This document shows, one piece after another, positions 41,071 to 50,465 of a stretch of DNA of 64,000 nucleotides. Origin of the DNA: an uncultured SAR116 cluster alpha proteobacterium (lineage in GTDB: Bacteria; Pseudomonadota; Alphaproteobacteria; Puniceispirillales; Marisalimonadaceae). The notes under the pieces were generated by a model that worked only from the letters and a program-made list of their open reading frames with translations, was not told where the DNA came from and searched no databases. Positions within the stretch are counted from its first letter, which is position 1, and each line of letters opens with the position of its first letter. The stretch lies in the NCBI GenBank assembly GCA_902625215.1, contig CACOAO010000002.1:1-64000 (forward strand), read 5' to 3'. Both the position numbers and the translations under genes were made by a program.

Positions 41071-41448
41071 TTAGATAACCTTCTGACTTGCCATTTGGCA
41101 ATGAGCAAGCTTTTTAAATCTGTAGTTAGCAAATAATTTATACGTGATTTTAGCAATTGAGTATATGATGGGAAATCTTACTAAAATAGATAAAATTCTC
41201 CAATATTTAAGTTTATCCCATATCAATATAAAAGCGTCTACTCCAATTTTTAAGTTAGATTTTTGGTCTGTTGCATGTAAATACATCAAAGCATCGTATT
41301 GTGAAACACGAATATCTTTCAAAATGTTCGGATTTGAAGCTATATCGTGCCATTCAAAAATATTTTTAGGAGCTATTCTTTTATAATAATTTATTTCTTT
41401 ACTACATAGCCCACACTTACCATCATAGAAAACCTTAGTTAATTTCAT
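41071..41448 (-). CDS. DUF393/DCC-family thiol-disulfide oxidoreductase-like protein
   Basis: VFYDGKCGLCSKEINYYKR (DxxCxxC)...FEWHDIA...LHATDQKSNLKIGVDAFILIWDKL. Confidence 0.85.
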   Translation of the reverse strand: MKLTKVFYDGKCGLCSKEINYYKRIAPKNIFEWHDIASNPNILKDIRVSQYDALMYLHATDQKSNLKIGVDAFILIWDKLKYWRILSILVRFPIIYSIAKITYKLFANYRFKKLAHCQMASQKVI

Positions 41449-41467
41449 AAATATTTGACCCAATGTT

Positions 41468-41704
41468 GTGTTGAAATTGTTAGATATAATTAATTATGTG
41501 GCACATCAATTGCAAGTTATAATTGCTTCTAAGGAGTTAAATTTGGAACCACTATCAATAATTTCAGTAATTTTTCAACTAGCTACATTTTCACCAGAAG
41601 TGAATAAATTTTTTAAAATAGAGGAAAATTCTGATTTTACAAGAACACAAGTTATTGAATTTTATAGATCTAATATGAAATCAGATGTAAGTGAAAAAAA
41701 TTAA
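41468..41704 (+). CDS. Small hypothetical protein
   Basis: 78-codon ORF with GTG/TTG start; no recognised motif. Confidence 0.3.
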   Translation: MLKLLDIINYVAHQLQVIIASKELNLEPLSIISVIFQLATFSPEVNKFFKIEENSDFTRTQVIEFYRSNMKSDVSEKN

Positions 41705-41932
41705 AATTAAGTTAATATTTTAAACTATTAACACATTAATCATTTAACTTCTCGTATTTCTTGACTCATACTTTTTATTCGTAATAATCAGGTTATTCAT
41801 TTGGTAAGTAATTTGAAATTTTCTAAGTTGCTATATTGTTAAATGGGTTGAGTATTGAACTACTCGAGATATACCATTTTAAATGGTATTTTTAACCAGC
41901 TTCTGCTGGAAAATCATTACGGAGGAAAATAA

Positions 41933-42907
41933 ATGATTAAATCTAAAACACTTTTTAAAGTTGGAACTGGTTTGGCTGCTATCGTTTCTGCTATAGCTTT
42001 CACAACAAGCCCAACTTTAGCAAAAAAACCTGCAATTGAGGTTGTAACTCATGCCGGAGCTGGCGGAGGAACCGACGTTAATTCAAGAATGATGATGCTT
42101 CGTTCAAGAAGAACTCTTAAGCAAGATATGGTTGTTGTTAATAAAAGAGGTGGCGGTGGCGCAGCTGCAATGAATTATTTTATGACAAGACCTGCCGACG
42201 GTAATACAATATTAACTTTTACAGTTGGTCACGCAATTACAATGGCTATGGGTAAAACTAAGTTAAAAGTTAGTGATATGGCTCCAATTTCAAGAGGGAC
42301 TAATGATCCACAAATTTTAATGGTTAATTGTAAAAAAAGTCCGTATAAAACTCCTGAAGACTTTGTTGCTGGCATGAAGAAAGGCGATAAAATAACTTTT
42401 GGAGGCACTCATACTGGAACTATTGACCATATAACTGTTTTCTTATGGGCAAAAAGACTTGGCCAAAAAATGCCAAAATATATCCCTTATAAGGGTGGTG
42501 GAGAGTTAGCTACAAGACTAGTAGCTGGTGAAGTAGATGTTGGAACACTAAACTTGTCAGAAGCTGCTGCACCTGTTGAAGCTGGCGATATTTGTCCTCT
42601 TGTTATTTTAGCTGAAAATGGTATGGCTCCAATTCCAAAAGCTAAAACTGCAAAGGAATTGGGTATTGACCTTGTTTTATCAACTACAAGAGGCTTTGTA
42701 ACACATGCGGGTGTAGACAAAGCTAGAGTTGCTGAAATGGAAAAAGGTATCCAAAAGGCTATGAAACATTCAATGTATCAAGCCTACTTAGCTAACTCAG
42801 GACTAGATAGTACATCCCCACAACCTTCAGGTCCATGGGGCAAGCAAATTGCATTTATGGTAGGTGAGTTTGGTCCTGCTTTAAAAGAAATGGGCTTAAT
42901 GAAGTAA
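41933..42907 (+). CDS. Tripartite tricarboxylate transporter substrate-binding protein (TctC/Bug family)
   Basis: Signal peptide; EVVTHAGAGGGTDVNSR...VVNKRGGGGAAAMNYF...MAPISRGTNDPQILMV; followed by TctB and TctA. Confidence 0.9.
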   Translation: MIKSKTLFKVGTGLAAIVSAIAFTTSPTLAKKPAIEVVTHAGAGGGTDVNSRMMMLRSRRTLKQDMVVVNKRGGGGAAAMNYFMTRPADGNTILTFTVGHAITMAMGKTKLKVSDMAPISRGTNDPQILMVNCKKSPYKTPEDFVAGMKKGDKITFGGTHTGTIDHITVFLWAKRLGQKMPKYIPYKGGGELATRLVAGEVDVGTLNLSEAAAPVEAGDICPLVILAENGMAPIPKAKTAKELGIDLVLSTTRGFVTHAGVDKARVAEMEKGIQKAMKHSMYQAYLANSGLDSTSPQPSGPWGKQIAFMVGEFGPALKEMGLMK

Positions 42908-42925
42908 AATAACATTAAAATGTAA

Positions 42926-42952
42926 AAGACCTCTCAATTTTTGGGAGGTCTT
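42926..42952 (+). promoter_or_regulatory. Strong intercistronic hairpin between tctC-like and tctB-like genes
   Basis: aagacctctc-aattttt-gggaggtctt, 10-bp stem with one wobble, no long T-tract after it. Confidence 0.65.
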
Positions 42953-42962
42953 ACTTAAAATA

Positions 42963-43421
42963 ATGAAAAATATCTATATTGTTCCATTAATATTAACTAT
43001 TTTTTCTTTGGCGGTAATTGCTATTGCTTTTCAGCTTGATACATCACCAGAAATGATAGTAGGTGACAGTATGCAAGCTAGATCCTTCCCAATTTTTTTA
43101 ATGATTTTAAAATTGATTTTAATCGGAATTTTGACTTTTCAGTTTTACAAAAATAATCCAAAGCCTGTGGCATTAGAAAAATACCATACTTGGGGGAGTA
43201 TGTTCTTATTTCTTTTATTTTATCTATTAACGGTTTATACAGATATGTTCATTGGAATTTTTGTTGTAATTTTTCTGATGAGTATTTTGTGGGGTGAAAA
43301 AAGAATTTGGGTTGCTTTTTTAACCGCCACAATAACTCCTGGATTAGTTTTTATGTTGTTTGACTTTGTCTTAAAAATAAGATTCCCTCGGGGTATTCTT
43401 ATGAATTTGTACTATGGTTAG
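42963..43421 (+). CDS. Tripartite tricarboxylate transporter TctB family protein
   Basis: Four hydrophobic segments, 152 aa, between TctC and TctA. Confidence 0.85.
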   Translation: MKNIYIVPLILTIFSLAVIAIAFQLDTSPEMIVGDSMQARSFPIFLMILKLILIGILTFQFYKNNPKPVALEKYHTWGSMFLFLLFYLLTVYTDMFIGIFVVIFLMSILWGEKRIWVAFLTATITPGLVFMLFDFVLKIRFPRGILMNLYYG

Positions 43422-43432
43422 GAAATATCTTT

Positions 43433-44917
43433 ATGTTTGAACAAGCAATATCTGCAATGGCATCAGTTATCGTTGATCCTTATTTATTAGGCTTAATTTT
43501 TGCGACTACAATTCTAGGTGTTATAATTGGAGTTCTTCCTGGCTTAGGTGCGACAACGGGGGCTGCTCTATTACTACCATTTACATTAACCATGGATCCT
43601 GTTCATGCTATCGCTGTTCTTGCTACTATTTATGTATCCGCAACTTTTGCAGGATCAATTACAGCAATTTTAATAAATACCCCTGGCACATCTGCAGCAG
43701 CGGCTACTACTTTTGATGGATATCCCTTAGCACAAAAAGGTGAAGCAGGTAGAGCTCTTGGTATTGCAGTGATTTCGAGTACTGTTGGTGGTATTTTTTC
43801 AGTTCTAATTTTGTGTTTTGCTGCTCCACTATTGGCAAGGGTTGCTTACGAGTTTAGATCACCAGAATATTTTGCTTTAACAGTTTTCGGATTATCAATG
43901 TTAGCAAGTATCAGCGCTGGTGGGGCTGTAAAAAATCTTATTGGTGGAATATTTGGAGTTTGGCTTTCAACTATAGGTGCTGAACGTGTTACCGGAATTG
44001 AAAGATTTATGTTTGGTAATTATGAATTATATGAAGGTTTGCACTTTGTTCCAATATTTATTGGCCTATTTGCTATATCAGAACTTTTAGTTCAATCTAA
44101 AACTGTTGATAAGATTATAAAAACGGTCAGCATGAAAGCTGTAAAACTTCCAACATTAGAGGATTACAAAAAAATTTGGAAAACAATACTTAGATCTTGT
44201 GGTATTGGTACATTTATAGGAGTCTTACCCGCTGAAGGTGCAACCGTTGCATCAATGATCGGTTATTCAGAAGCTAGAAGATGGTCAAAAAATAAGAAAG
44301 AGTTTGGGAAAGGTTCTATTGAAGGTATCGCTGGCGCAGAAGCCGCAAACAATGCGGCAACTGGCGGAGCTATGGTTCCTACAATGGTTCTAGGAATTCC
44401 TGGTAGTGGAACAACTGCAATAATACTTGTTGGACTTATGGTACATGGACTGAGGCCTGGTGTTTATTTGTTTACAGAACAGGTAGAAAAAGTTTATCAA
44501 ATTTTTGGCTCAATGTTTGTTGCAAATGTGATGTTTATGTTGATGGGCCTTTATGCTGCTAAGTTGTTTGCTAGAGTATCATTAGTTCCAACACAGATTT
44601 TATGGCCTATTGTATTTGCTTTATCAGTGATTGGTGCTTATGCTTTTCAAGGTCAACTTTTAGATGTTTGGTTAGCATTAATTTTCGGTGTTATTGGTTT
44701 TTTTGCAAGAAGACATGGGTTTTCTGTTGCTCCAATTGCAGTCGGTCTTATTTTAGGAGAAATGGTAGAAACAAATTTACAACACTCACTTAAAATGTTT
44801 GATGGCGCTTGGTGGATGATACTTACGCAACCTCTTGCGCTTATGTTTTTAGTATTTGCTTTTTTAGGTTTGTGTGGTCCTATGATTTTTTCTTGGATAA
44901 CTAAGCAAAAAGATTAA
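43433..44917 (+). CDS. Tripartite tricarboxylate transporter permease (TctA family)
   Basis: GVIIGVLPGLGATTGAALLLPFT, AILINTPGTSAAAATTFDGYPLAQKGEAGRALGIAV, GAEAANNAATGGAMVPTMVLGIPGSGTTAIIL. Confidence 0.96.
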   Translation: MFEQAISAMASVIVDPYLLGLIFATTILGVIIGVLPGLGATTGAALLLPFTLTMDPVHAIAVLATIYVSATFAGSITAILINTPGTSAAAATTFDGYPLAQKGEAGRALGIAVISSTVGGIFSVLILCFAAPLLARVAYEFRSPEYFALTVFGLSMLASISAGGAVKNLIGGIFGVWLSTIGAERVTGIERFMFGNYELYEGLHFVPIFIGLFAISELLVQSKTVDKIIKTVSMKAVKLPTLEDYKKIWKTILRSCGIGTFIGVLPAEGATVASMIGYSEARRWSKNKKEFGKGSIEGIAGAEAANNAATGGAMVPTMVLGIPGSGTTAIILVGLMVHGLRPGVYLFTEQVEKVYQIFGSMFVANVMFMLMGLYAAKLFARVSLVPTQILWPIVFALSVIGAYAFQGQLLDVWLALIFGVIGFFARRHGFSVAPIAVGLILGEMVETNLQHSLKMFDGAWWMILTQPLALMFLVFAFLGLCGPMIFSWITKQKD

Positions 44918-45671
44918 TTTTATCAAAAGCGTTACTCATAATAATTCCATTCCAAAGTAGATATAACGCAATTACTGTAAGAGTTGCGTTCAAGATTAAT
45001 TTAAAATATTTACTTCCATATTTAACTAAAATTTTTTTTCCTAAAATGGTCCCTACAAATCCACTTATTATCATTAAAGAAATAAGTAAAAAATATTCAT
45101 GGTAAGCAAAGCCAACAAAACCAAATACCACTACTTTAATTAAATGTTGTATAGACATTAGCGCTGAATGTGTTGCTAAATGTCTTACTGGTTCCAAATT
45201 AAGTGTTTTCACCATTCCTGCTACTAAAGTTCCTGATGCTCCAAAAAAAATTGTCATGAAACCTGAAAATGCACCACCAATTGTAATTTGCTTTGATCCA
45301 ATAATTGGAATTTTTCCATATACTGACCATAATATAAATAGAGCTATTGACGACTGCAGTAACCAAGCATCTATTTGAATAAAAATGGAACCTCCAATTA
45401 TAGAACCAATAATTGTCCCAACAGTAAATGGAATTAATGTATCCTTTTTAATGTCTTTTAAAAAAATTATTGTTCTTCCAAGGTTGGAACCTATTTGAAC
45501 AATCCCATGTATTGGTAATAATGCTACAGGTGGTAGTTTGACAGCTAATAATCCCAATAAGATTGCTCCTCCTCCTATACCAAAAGCTGAAGTTATAAAT
45601 GAAGTAGCCATACTAGAAAAAATTAAAAAATATGCTGTTAGGTTCGAAATCGACTCAGGAAACTCTAACAT
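44901..45671 (-). CDS. TauE/SafE (sulfite exporter-like) family membrane protein
   Basis: TSFITSAFGIGGGAILLGLLAVKLPPVALLPIHGIVQIGSNLGRTII...GGAFSGFMTIFFGASGTLVAGMV. Confidence 0.88.
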   Translation of the reverse strand: MLEFPESISNLTAYFLIFSSMATSFITSAFGIGGGAILLGLLAVKLPPVALLPIHGIVQIGSNLGRTIIFLKDIKKDTLIPFTVGTIIGSIIGGSIFIQIDAWLLQSSIALFILWSVYGKIPIIGSKQITIGGAFSGFMTIFFGASGTLVAGMVKTLNLEPVRHLATHSALMSIQHLIKVVVFGFVGFAYHEYFLLISLMIISGFVGTILGKKILVKYGSKYFKLILNATLTVIALYLLWNGIIMSNAFDKINLFA

Positions 45672-45672
45672 A

Positions 45673-47325
45673 CTATTTTTTTAAAGCGTGAGGAGGCGGA
45701 GCAAAGTAACGCGGCATTTCTCCAACTGATGCTACATTAACCTCTACCAATACTGGACCGTCATAATTTACAGCATCCTTTAGAACCTTTTCTAATTCTT
45801 TTGCATAATCTATTTTCTTATATTTCATTTTGGCTACTTTTGCTAAGTCTTCAAAATTTGGTCCCATTAAATCAGCAAAATATTTTCTTCCACCATACAT
45901 GCTGTCTTGAATGTGTTTTATAACACCATAACCGTTGTCATTCATCACTAAAAAAACAACATCACAATTTGTTTCAGAAGCAGTCCACAAATCTGGAAGA
46001 TTAAGCATAAACCCACCATCCCCACACATTGCTATCGTTTTTTTCCCCTCGCTTGCAATTGCAGCTCCAATAGCCAGAGCCATTCCAGGACCAATTGCTG
46101 CACCAACAGGATAAATATTTTCTGTAGGGTCATTTATATACATCATACGATTTCCCCACATACTATTTGATATAGTAACATCTCTAACCCACTTACCATC
46201 TTTTGGAAGAATGTTTCTAATTATTTCTGGAAAATCTTTATACGCTCCTAACATATTTTTATAATCTAAATAAATTTGTCTTTTTAAATTACTAACCTCA
46301 TCTTTCCACTCATTCTCTATAGAGATTTTACCGGCTAATCTTTTAGCTAATTCAGCTAGAACCTTTTTAGCATCTCCACAATGAAATTCATTTGTTTTGT
46401 ATGTTCTATTTTTGGCACTGGGGTCTACATCAATTTGCACTATTTTTTTTGGTAACTGGAGTGACATGTCTCTAGTCTCATGACCTCTTAATCTACTCCC
46501 TACTACAAGCATTAAATCTAATGTTTTGTAAAAGTCCTCTATTAAAGGAACAGCATTAAAAGCTCCCAAACACATTTGATTTGTTTCTGAAACTACACCT
46601 CTACCTTGAGTGCTTGTTACAACTGCAAACCCCATTTTAATGAAAAGATTAATTTCTTTAGTTGCGAACTTAGCTCCATTTCCTACCCAAATAATTTTTC
46701 TTTTAGAAGATTTTATATAATTTTCTATTTTATCTAGTGATTTTGTATCACCTAATTCACCACTCATATCAGGTAAATTAAACGTATCCAGCAAAGAAGG
46801 CCTTTTAATTTTTTTTCTTTGAATGTCTATGGGTATTTCAATTGAAACTGGTCCTTTAGGAGGTGTAAGAGCTACCTTGCATGCATAGATTAATTTTTCT
46901 AATGCCTCATTTTCGTCATCTATTCTAATAGCCTCTTTGGAAATTGTATTAAGCATACCTAGTTGATTAGGAACATCATGGACTGTGCCCTGATTTTTAT
47001 CTAAATTTTCTGTTGCAGTTTGACCTGTAAAGTGCAACACAGATGAACCTGCAAAGCGAGATTCTACGATTGCACCTGCAACATTTGCTGCACCAGGTCC
47101 CGTGCTTGTAAACACGACGCCAAGTCCATTACTAGCCCTAGCATAACCGTCAGCCATATGACCAGCTCCCATTTCACCTCGTGCAGGGATCATTCTAATA
47201 TGATTTCTTCTACCAATTGCATCTAGCATTGGAATATTATGAACTGAGACAACACCGAAAACATCCTTAATATCTATTTGGTGTAGAAACTCAGAAACCA
47301 GATCTCCTACATTGTAGTCTTTCAT
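45673..47325 (-). CDS. Thiamine diphosphate-binding enzyme, acetolactate synthase-like large subunit family
   Basis: ARGEMGAGHMADGYARASNGLGVVFTSTGPGAANVAGAIVES, IDVDPSAKNR, GDGGFMLNLPDLWTASETNCDVVFLVMNDNGYG; start set at ATG preceded by GGGGGA. Confidence 0.88.
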   Translation of the reverse strand: MKDYNVGDLVSEFLHQIDIKDVFGVVSVHNIPMLDAIGRRNHIRMIPARGEMGAGHMADGYARASNGLGVVFTSTGPGAANVAGAIVESRFAGSSVLHFTGQTATENLDKNQGTVHDVPNQLGMLNTISKEAIRIDDENEALEKLIYACKVALTPPKGPVSIEIPIDIQRKKIKRPSLLDTFNLPDMSGELGDTKSLDKIENYIKSSKRKIIWVGNGAKFATKEINLFIKMGFAVVTSTQGRGVVSETNQMCLGAFNAVPLIEDFYKTLDLMLVVGSRLRGHETRDMSLQLPKKIVQIDVDPSAKNRTYKTNEFHCGDAKKVLAELAKRLAGKISIENEWKDEVSNLKRQIYLDYKNMLGAYKDFPEIIRNILPKDGKWVRDVTISNSMWGNRMMYINDPTENIYPVGAAIGPGMALAIGAAIASEGKKTIAMCGDGGFMLNLPDLWTASETNCDVVFLVMNDNGYGVIKHIQDSMYGGRKYFADLMGPNFEDLAKVAKMKYKKIDYAKELEKVLKDAVNYDGPVLVEVNVASVGEMPRYFAPPPHALKK

Positions 47326-47411
47326 TAAATCCCCCATTTTGACTAACCTTATCAAAAAACATATATTAATTTTTTTAATTATTAAATTTAAATAAATGAT
47401 TCTATTTTAAG

Positions 47412-48968
47412 ATGAAAAGTTTAGTAGAAGCAAAAACAGTAAAAAGTTGGATTTCTGATGATAAAGAGCTTGCATTCATTGATGTAAGAGAGACGTCTCA
47501 ACATAGCGCTGGTCACCCTTTTTTTTCTATTTCAATTCCATATAGTGAGTTTGAAATAAATGTTGAAAAGCTAATACCTAACAAAAAAGTACGCATAGTT
47601 TTATTTGATAATAACAACGGTGTATCAGAAATAATTTACAAACAGGCAAAAAATTTAAAATATATAAATATTTATATTTTAAAGGACGGAGTTGAAGGAT
47701 GGATAAAGTCTAATTTTCGTTTATTTGAAGGAATTAATGTACCTAGTAAAAGTTTTGGTGAATTAATTGAAGAAAAATTTAATACGCCATCTATAACAGC
47801 ATATCAGTTATCAAAAAAACAAAAAGAAAAGAAAGATATTATTATATTAGATGGCAGACCATTCGACGAATATAATAAGATGAGTATACCAGGAAGTGTT
47901 TGTTGCCCAAACGCTGAAATACCTTACAGAATTTCTGAATTAATAAAAAGTTCAGATACTGAAATTATAATTAATTGCGCTGGTAGAACAAGATCAATTA
48001 TAGGCACTCAAGCACTGATAAATTTTGGTATAAAAAATAAAGTTTATGCGCTAGAAAATGGAACACAAGGATGGTTTTTAAATAATTTTAAGTTAGATTA
48101 TGGAAAAACAAAATTTTTGGATAAAACACCTAATAATGAAAAAATTAATGAACTTCGAAATAAGGTTATAAATTTATTAGAAAATAATGTTAAGATCATT
48201 GACTTTAACCAAGCTCAGAAACTCATTGATAATAAGAATTTTTCTACATATATTTTTGATGTCAGAACAAACTCAGTTAAACAAAATGAATTAGCTAAAT
48301 TAAGAAACGTACCTGGTGGTCAATTAATTCAAGCTACTGACAAATATATAGGTGTATTAAAATCACATATAATTTTATTTGATGATGGTGATCTAGTAAG
48401 AGCAGGTATGACAGCATTATGGTTAAAAAAAATGAACTATCATTGTTATGTTGTTAATGAAAGCCCTGAAAGAAGCAAAAATTTAAATCTCAGACATGAA
48501 GTAAATTTTAAAACTAAACCTATAAACTTAATTAAATTAGATGATTTAAAAAATTTAGAAAATCTACATATCTTTGACGTTAGAAACAGCGTTGATTATT
48601 GCAATAAAAGAATAAAAGGTTCAATTTGGACTAATAGATTAATAATTAAAAAAAATTTGAAGCAATATATAAAATCTATCATTCTAATTGCTGATGATTT
48701 ACCTAAAGCAAGTCTAATTGTGAGTGATATAAAAGAAAAAAATCATAAGTCTGTTGTTCAAGTTTGTCATTGGAATGAAACAGACGTTGAACATTATTTT
48801 GATTATATCGATTCAAGGAAAGTTGAGTTGGATGAAAAATTCATTGATTTTAATTTTCATACACACCTTCGCCATCATGGAAACAAAGAACACGCCAAAA
48901 ATTACTTAAAATGGGAGACGAATTTAATAAAAGAGATGGATGAAGAAGAAAGAGATTTTTTTAGGTAA
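47412..48968 (+). CDS. Multi-domain rhodanese-like protein (about four repeats, one catalytic Cys loop)
   Basis: Repeated FIDVRETSQHSAGH / ILDGRPFDEYNKMSIPGSV / IFDVRTNSVKQNEL / IFDVRNSVDYCNKRIKGS units; only repeat 2 has IIINCAGRTRS. Confidence 0.85.
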   Translation: MKSLVEAKTVKSWISDDKELAFIDVRETSQHSAGHPFFSISIPYSEFEINVEKLIPNKKVRIVLFDNNNGVSEIIYKQAKNLKYINIYILKDGVEGWIKSNFRLFEGINVPSKSFGELIEEKFNTPSITAYQLSKKQKEKKDIIILDGRPFDEYNKMSIPGSVCCPNAEIPYRISELIKSSDTEIIINCAGRTRSIIGTQALINFGIKNKVYALENGTQGWFLNNFKLDYGKTKFLDKTPNNEKINELRNKVINLLENNVKIIDFNQAQKLIDNKNFSTYIFDVRTNSVKQNELAKLRNVPGGQLIQATDKYIGVLKSHIILFDDGDLVRAGMTALWLKKMNYHCYVVNESPERSKNLNLRHEVNFKTKPINLIKLDDLKNLENLHIFDVRNSVDYCNKRIKGSIWTNRLIIKKNLKQYIKSIILIADDLPKASLIVSDIKEKNHKSVVQVCHWNETDVEHYFDYIDSRKVELDEKFIDFNFHTHLRHHGNKEHAKNYLKWETNLIKEMDEEERDFFR

Positions 48969-49485
48969 TGACTTTAATTTTAGATCTTTTTATATTATCC
49001 AAGTTAGCGCCCTCAATCCTTAATAATCTTACGGGATGCTTTCTAACTGGTGAATGAACATGTCCAACATCGTAAAATTTTACATCACCAGCTTTCATAG
49101 TATATGTTTTTTTTGGCCTAACATTTACAAAATCATCTAAAAAATTTTTTTCAACAATTTCCCAATCAGTCATTTCTGTTTCACCAGAAGCTTGTCCATA
49201 AATTGCCCAGCTTGATCCATGGTCATGAGGGTCACCTATTGCTTCATTGTCATGAACATGACCACAAACACAAAAACCTGTATCTTTATCTTCATAAAGT
49301 ACTTGCCTAGGTAATTCACCATTAGCTCTATCAGGAAGATTATCAGTTATAAAATTTTGATCCATAAGAGCTTTTTCGACAAAATAACAAATTTTATCTG
49401 AACCATATGGCATTTTTTCATTATTAATAATTTCTTTAATATCTTGAACTAAATCTTCTAAAGTGTAAGGCAATAGTTCCTCCAA
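48961..49485 (-). CDS. Cysteine dioxygenase-like cupin
   Basis: VCGHVHDNEAIGDPHDHGSSWAIYGQASGETEMTDWE...AGDVKFYDVGHVHSPVRKHPVRLLRIEG (His-rich cupin metal site). Confidence 0.75.
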   Translation of the reverse strand: MEELLPYTLEDLVQDIKEIINNEKMPYGSDKICYFVEKALMDQNFITDNLPDRANGELPRQVLYEDKDTGFCVCGHVHDNEAIGDPHDHGSSWAIYGQASGETEMTDWEIVEKNFLDDFVNVRPKKTYTMKAGDVKFYDVGHVHSPVRKHPVRLLRIEGANLDNIKRSKIKVIT

Positions 49486-49511
49486 TATTAGTTTACAAGT
49501 ATTTTATATTT

Positions 49512-50429
49512 TCATTTTCCCCATCTTAAAGCGATTGGATCATATTTCTTAACTAATTTGATTAATCCTGCTTTAGTTTGTTCTTCTAAAGTGGAAATTG
49601 GATGTCTACAAAAATCTGAATTAATGACACACCCTTCTTTCATAATTACCTTCGTTGCTCTAAATCCACATTGCCTATTTTCATAATTAATTATAGGTAA
49701 TATATTATTATATTTATCTTCAGATTTATCAATTTCACCGGCTAAATAATCTAAAACAACTGGTCTGATTAAGTCTGGTATCATTGCTGAACTCATATTG
49801 CCAGTTGCACCAGCTTCTAAATCAGCAAACAATGTTATTCCTTCTTCACCGTCAAATGGTCCTTCAATAAAATCACCACCTTCAACTACAAGTTTTCGTA
49901 ATTTAGAGGCTGCTTGCGCACACTCAATTTTAAAACATTTAACTGTTTCTATTTCCTTAGCCATCTTAATTAAAAGAGGCACAGGCAAATCAACCCCTGA
50001 TAATGGTGCGTCCTGCACCATAATGGTTACTCCTACCTCCCCTACTTTTGCAAATTGCTCAAATGTTTGTTGGGACGTTCCTCTCATTAGTGCGCCATGA
50101 TATGGTGGCATCATCATAAGCATTTCACCACCAAGTTCTTTTACTAATTTAGCTCGCGAAAGTGCAATATCTGTTGAGAAATGGCTTACAGTTGTGATTA
50201 CAGGAACCCTACCAGAAACGTGTTCAATACATAATCTAGTTAAAATCTCCCTTTCTTCGTCAGATAACAAAAACTGCTCAGAATAATTTGCTAAAATACA
50301 AATACCATCAACATTTTGGTCCACCATACAATCTAAAACTCTTTTCATGCCATCTAAGTCGAGCTCGCCATTATCTTTAAATGGTGTTGGAGCCACTGGC
50401 CAGCAACCTTGAAATTTATTATTTGCCAT
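49512..50429 (-). CDS. DapA/NAL-superfamily protein, L-2-keto-3-deoxyarabonate dehydratase-like
   Basis: GICILANYSEQFLLSDEERE, MMMPPYHGALMRG, IMVQDAPLSG, CFKIECAQAASKLR (Schiff-base Lys), EGPFDGEEGITLFADLEAGATGNMSS. Confidence 0.75.
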   Translation of the reverse strand: MANNKFQGCWPVAPTPFKDNGELDLDGMKRVLDCMVDQNVDGICILANYSEQFLLSDEEREILTRLCIEHVSGRVPVITTVSHFSTDIALSRAKLVKELGGEMLMMMPPYHGALMRGTSQQTFEQFAKVGEVGVTIMVQDAPLSGVDLPVPLLIKMAKEIETVKCFKIECAQAASKLRKLVVEGGDFIEGPFDGEEGITLFADLEAGATGNMSSAMIPDLIRPVVLDYLAGEIDKSEDKYNNILPIINYENRQCGFRATKVIMKEGCVINSDFCRHPISTLEEQTKAGLIKLVKKYDPIALRWGK

Positions 50430-50465
50430 TTTGACCCCTTCTATTTTTGTTTTATATCATGATAA

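Noticed and set aside
41866-41910. Hairpins ataccattttaaatggtat and ccagcttctgctgg before the tctC-like gene as a riboswitch
   Set aside because: Simple small palindromes only; could be a terminator or operator, no known aptamer pattern recognised.
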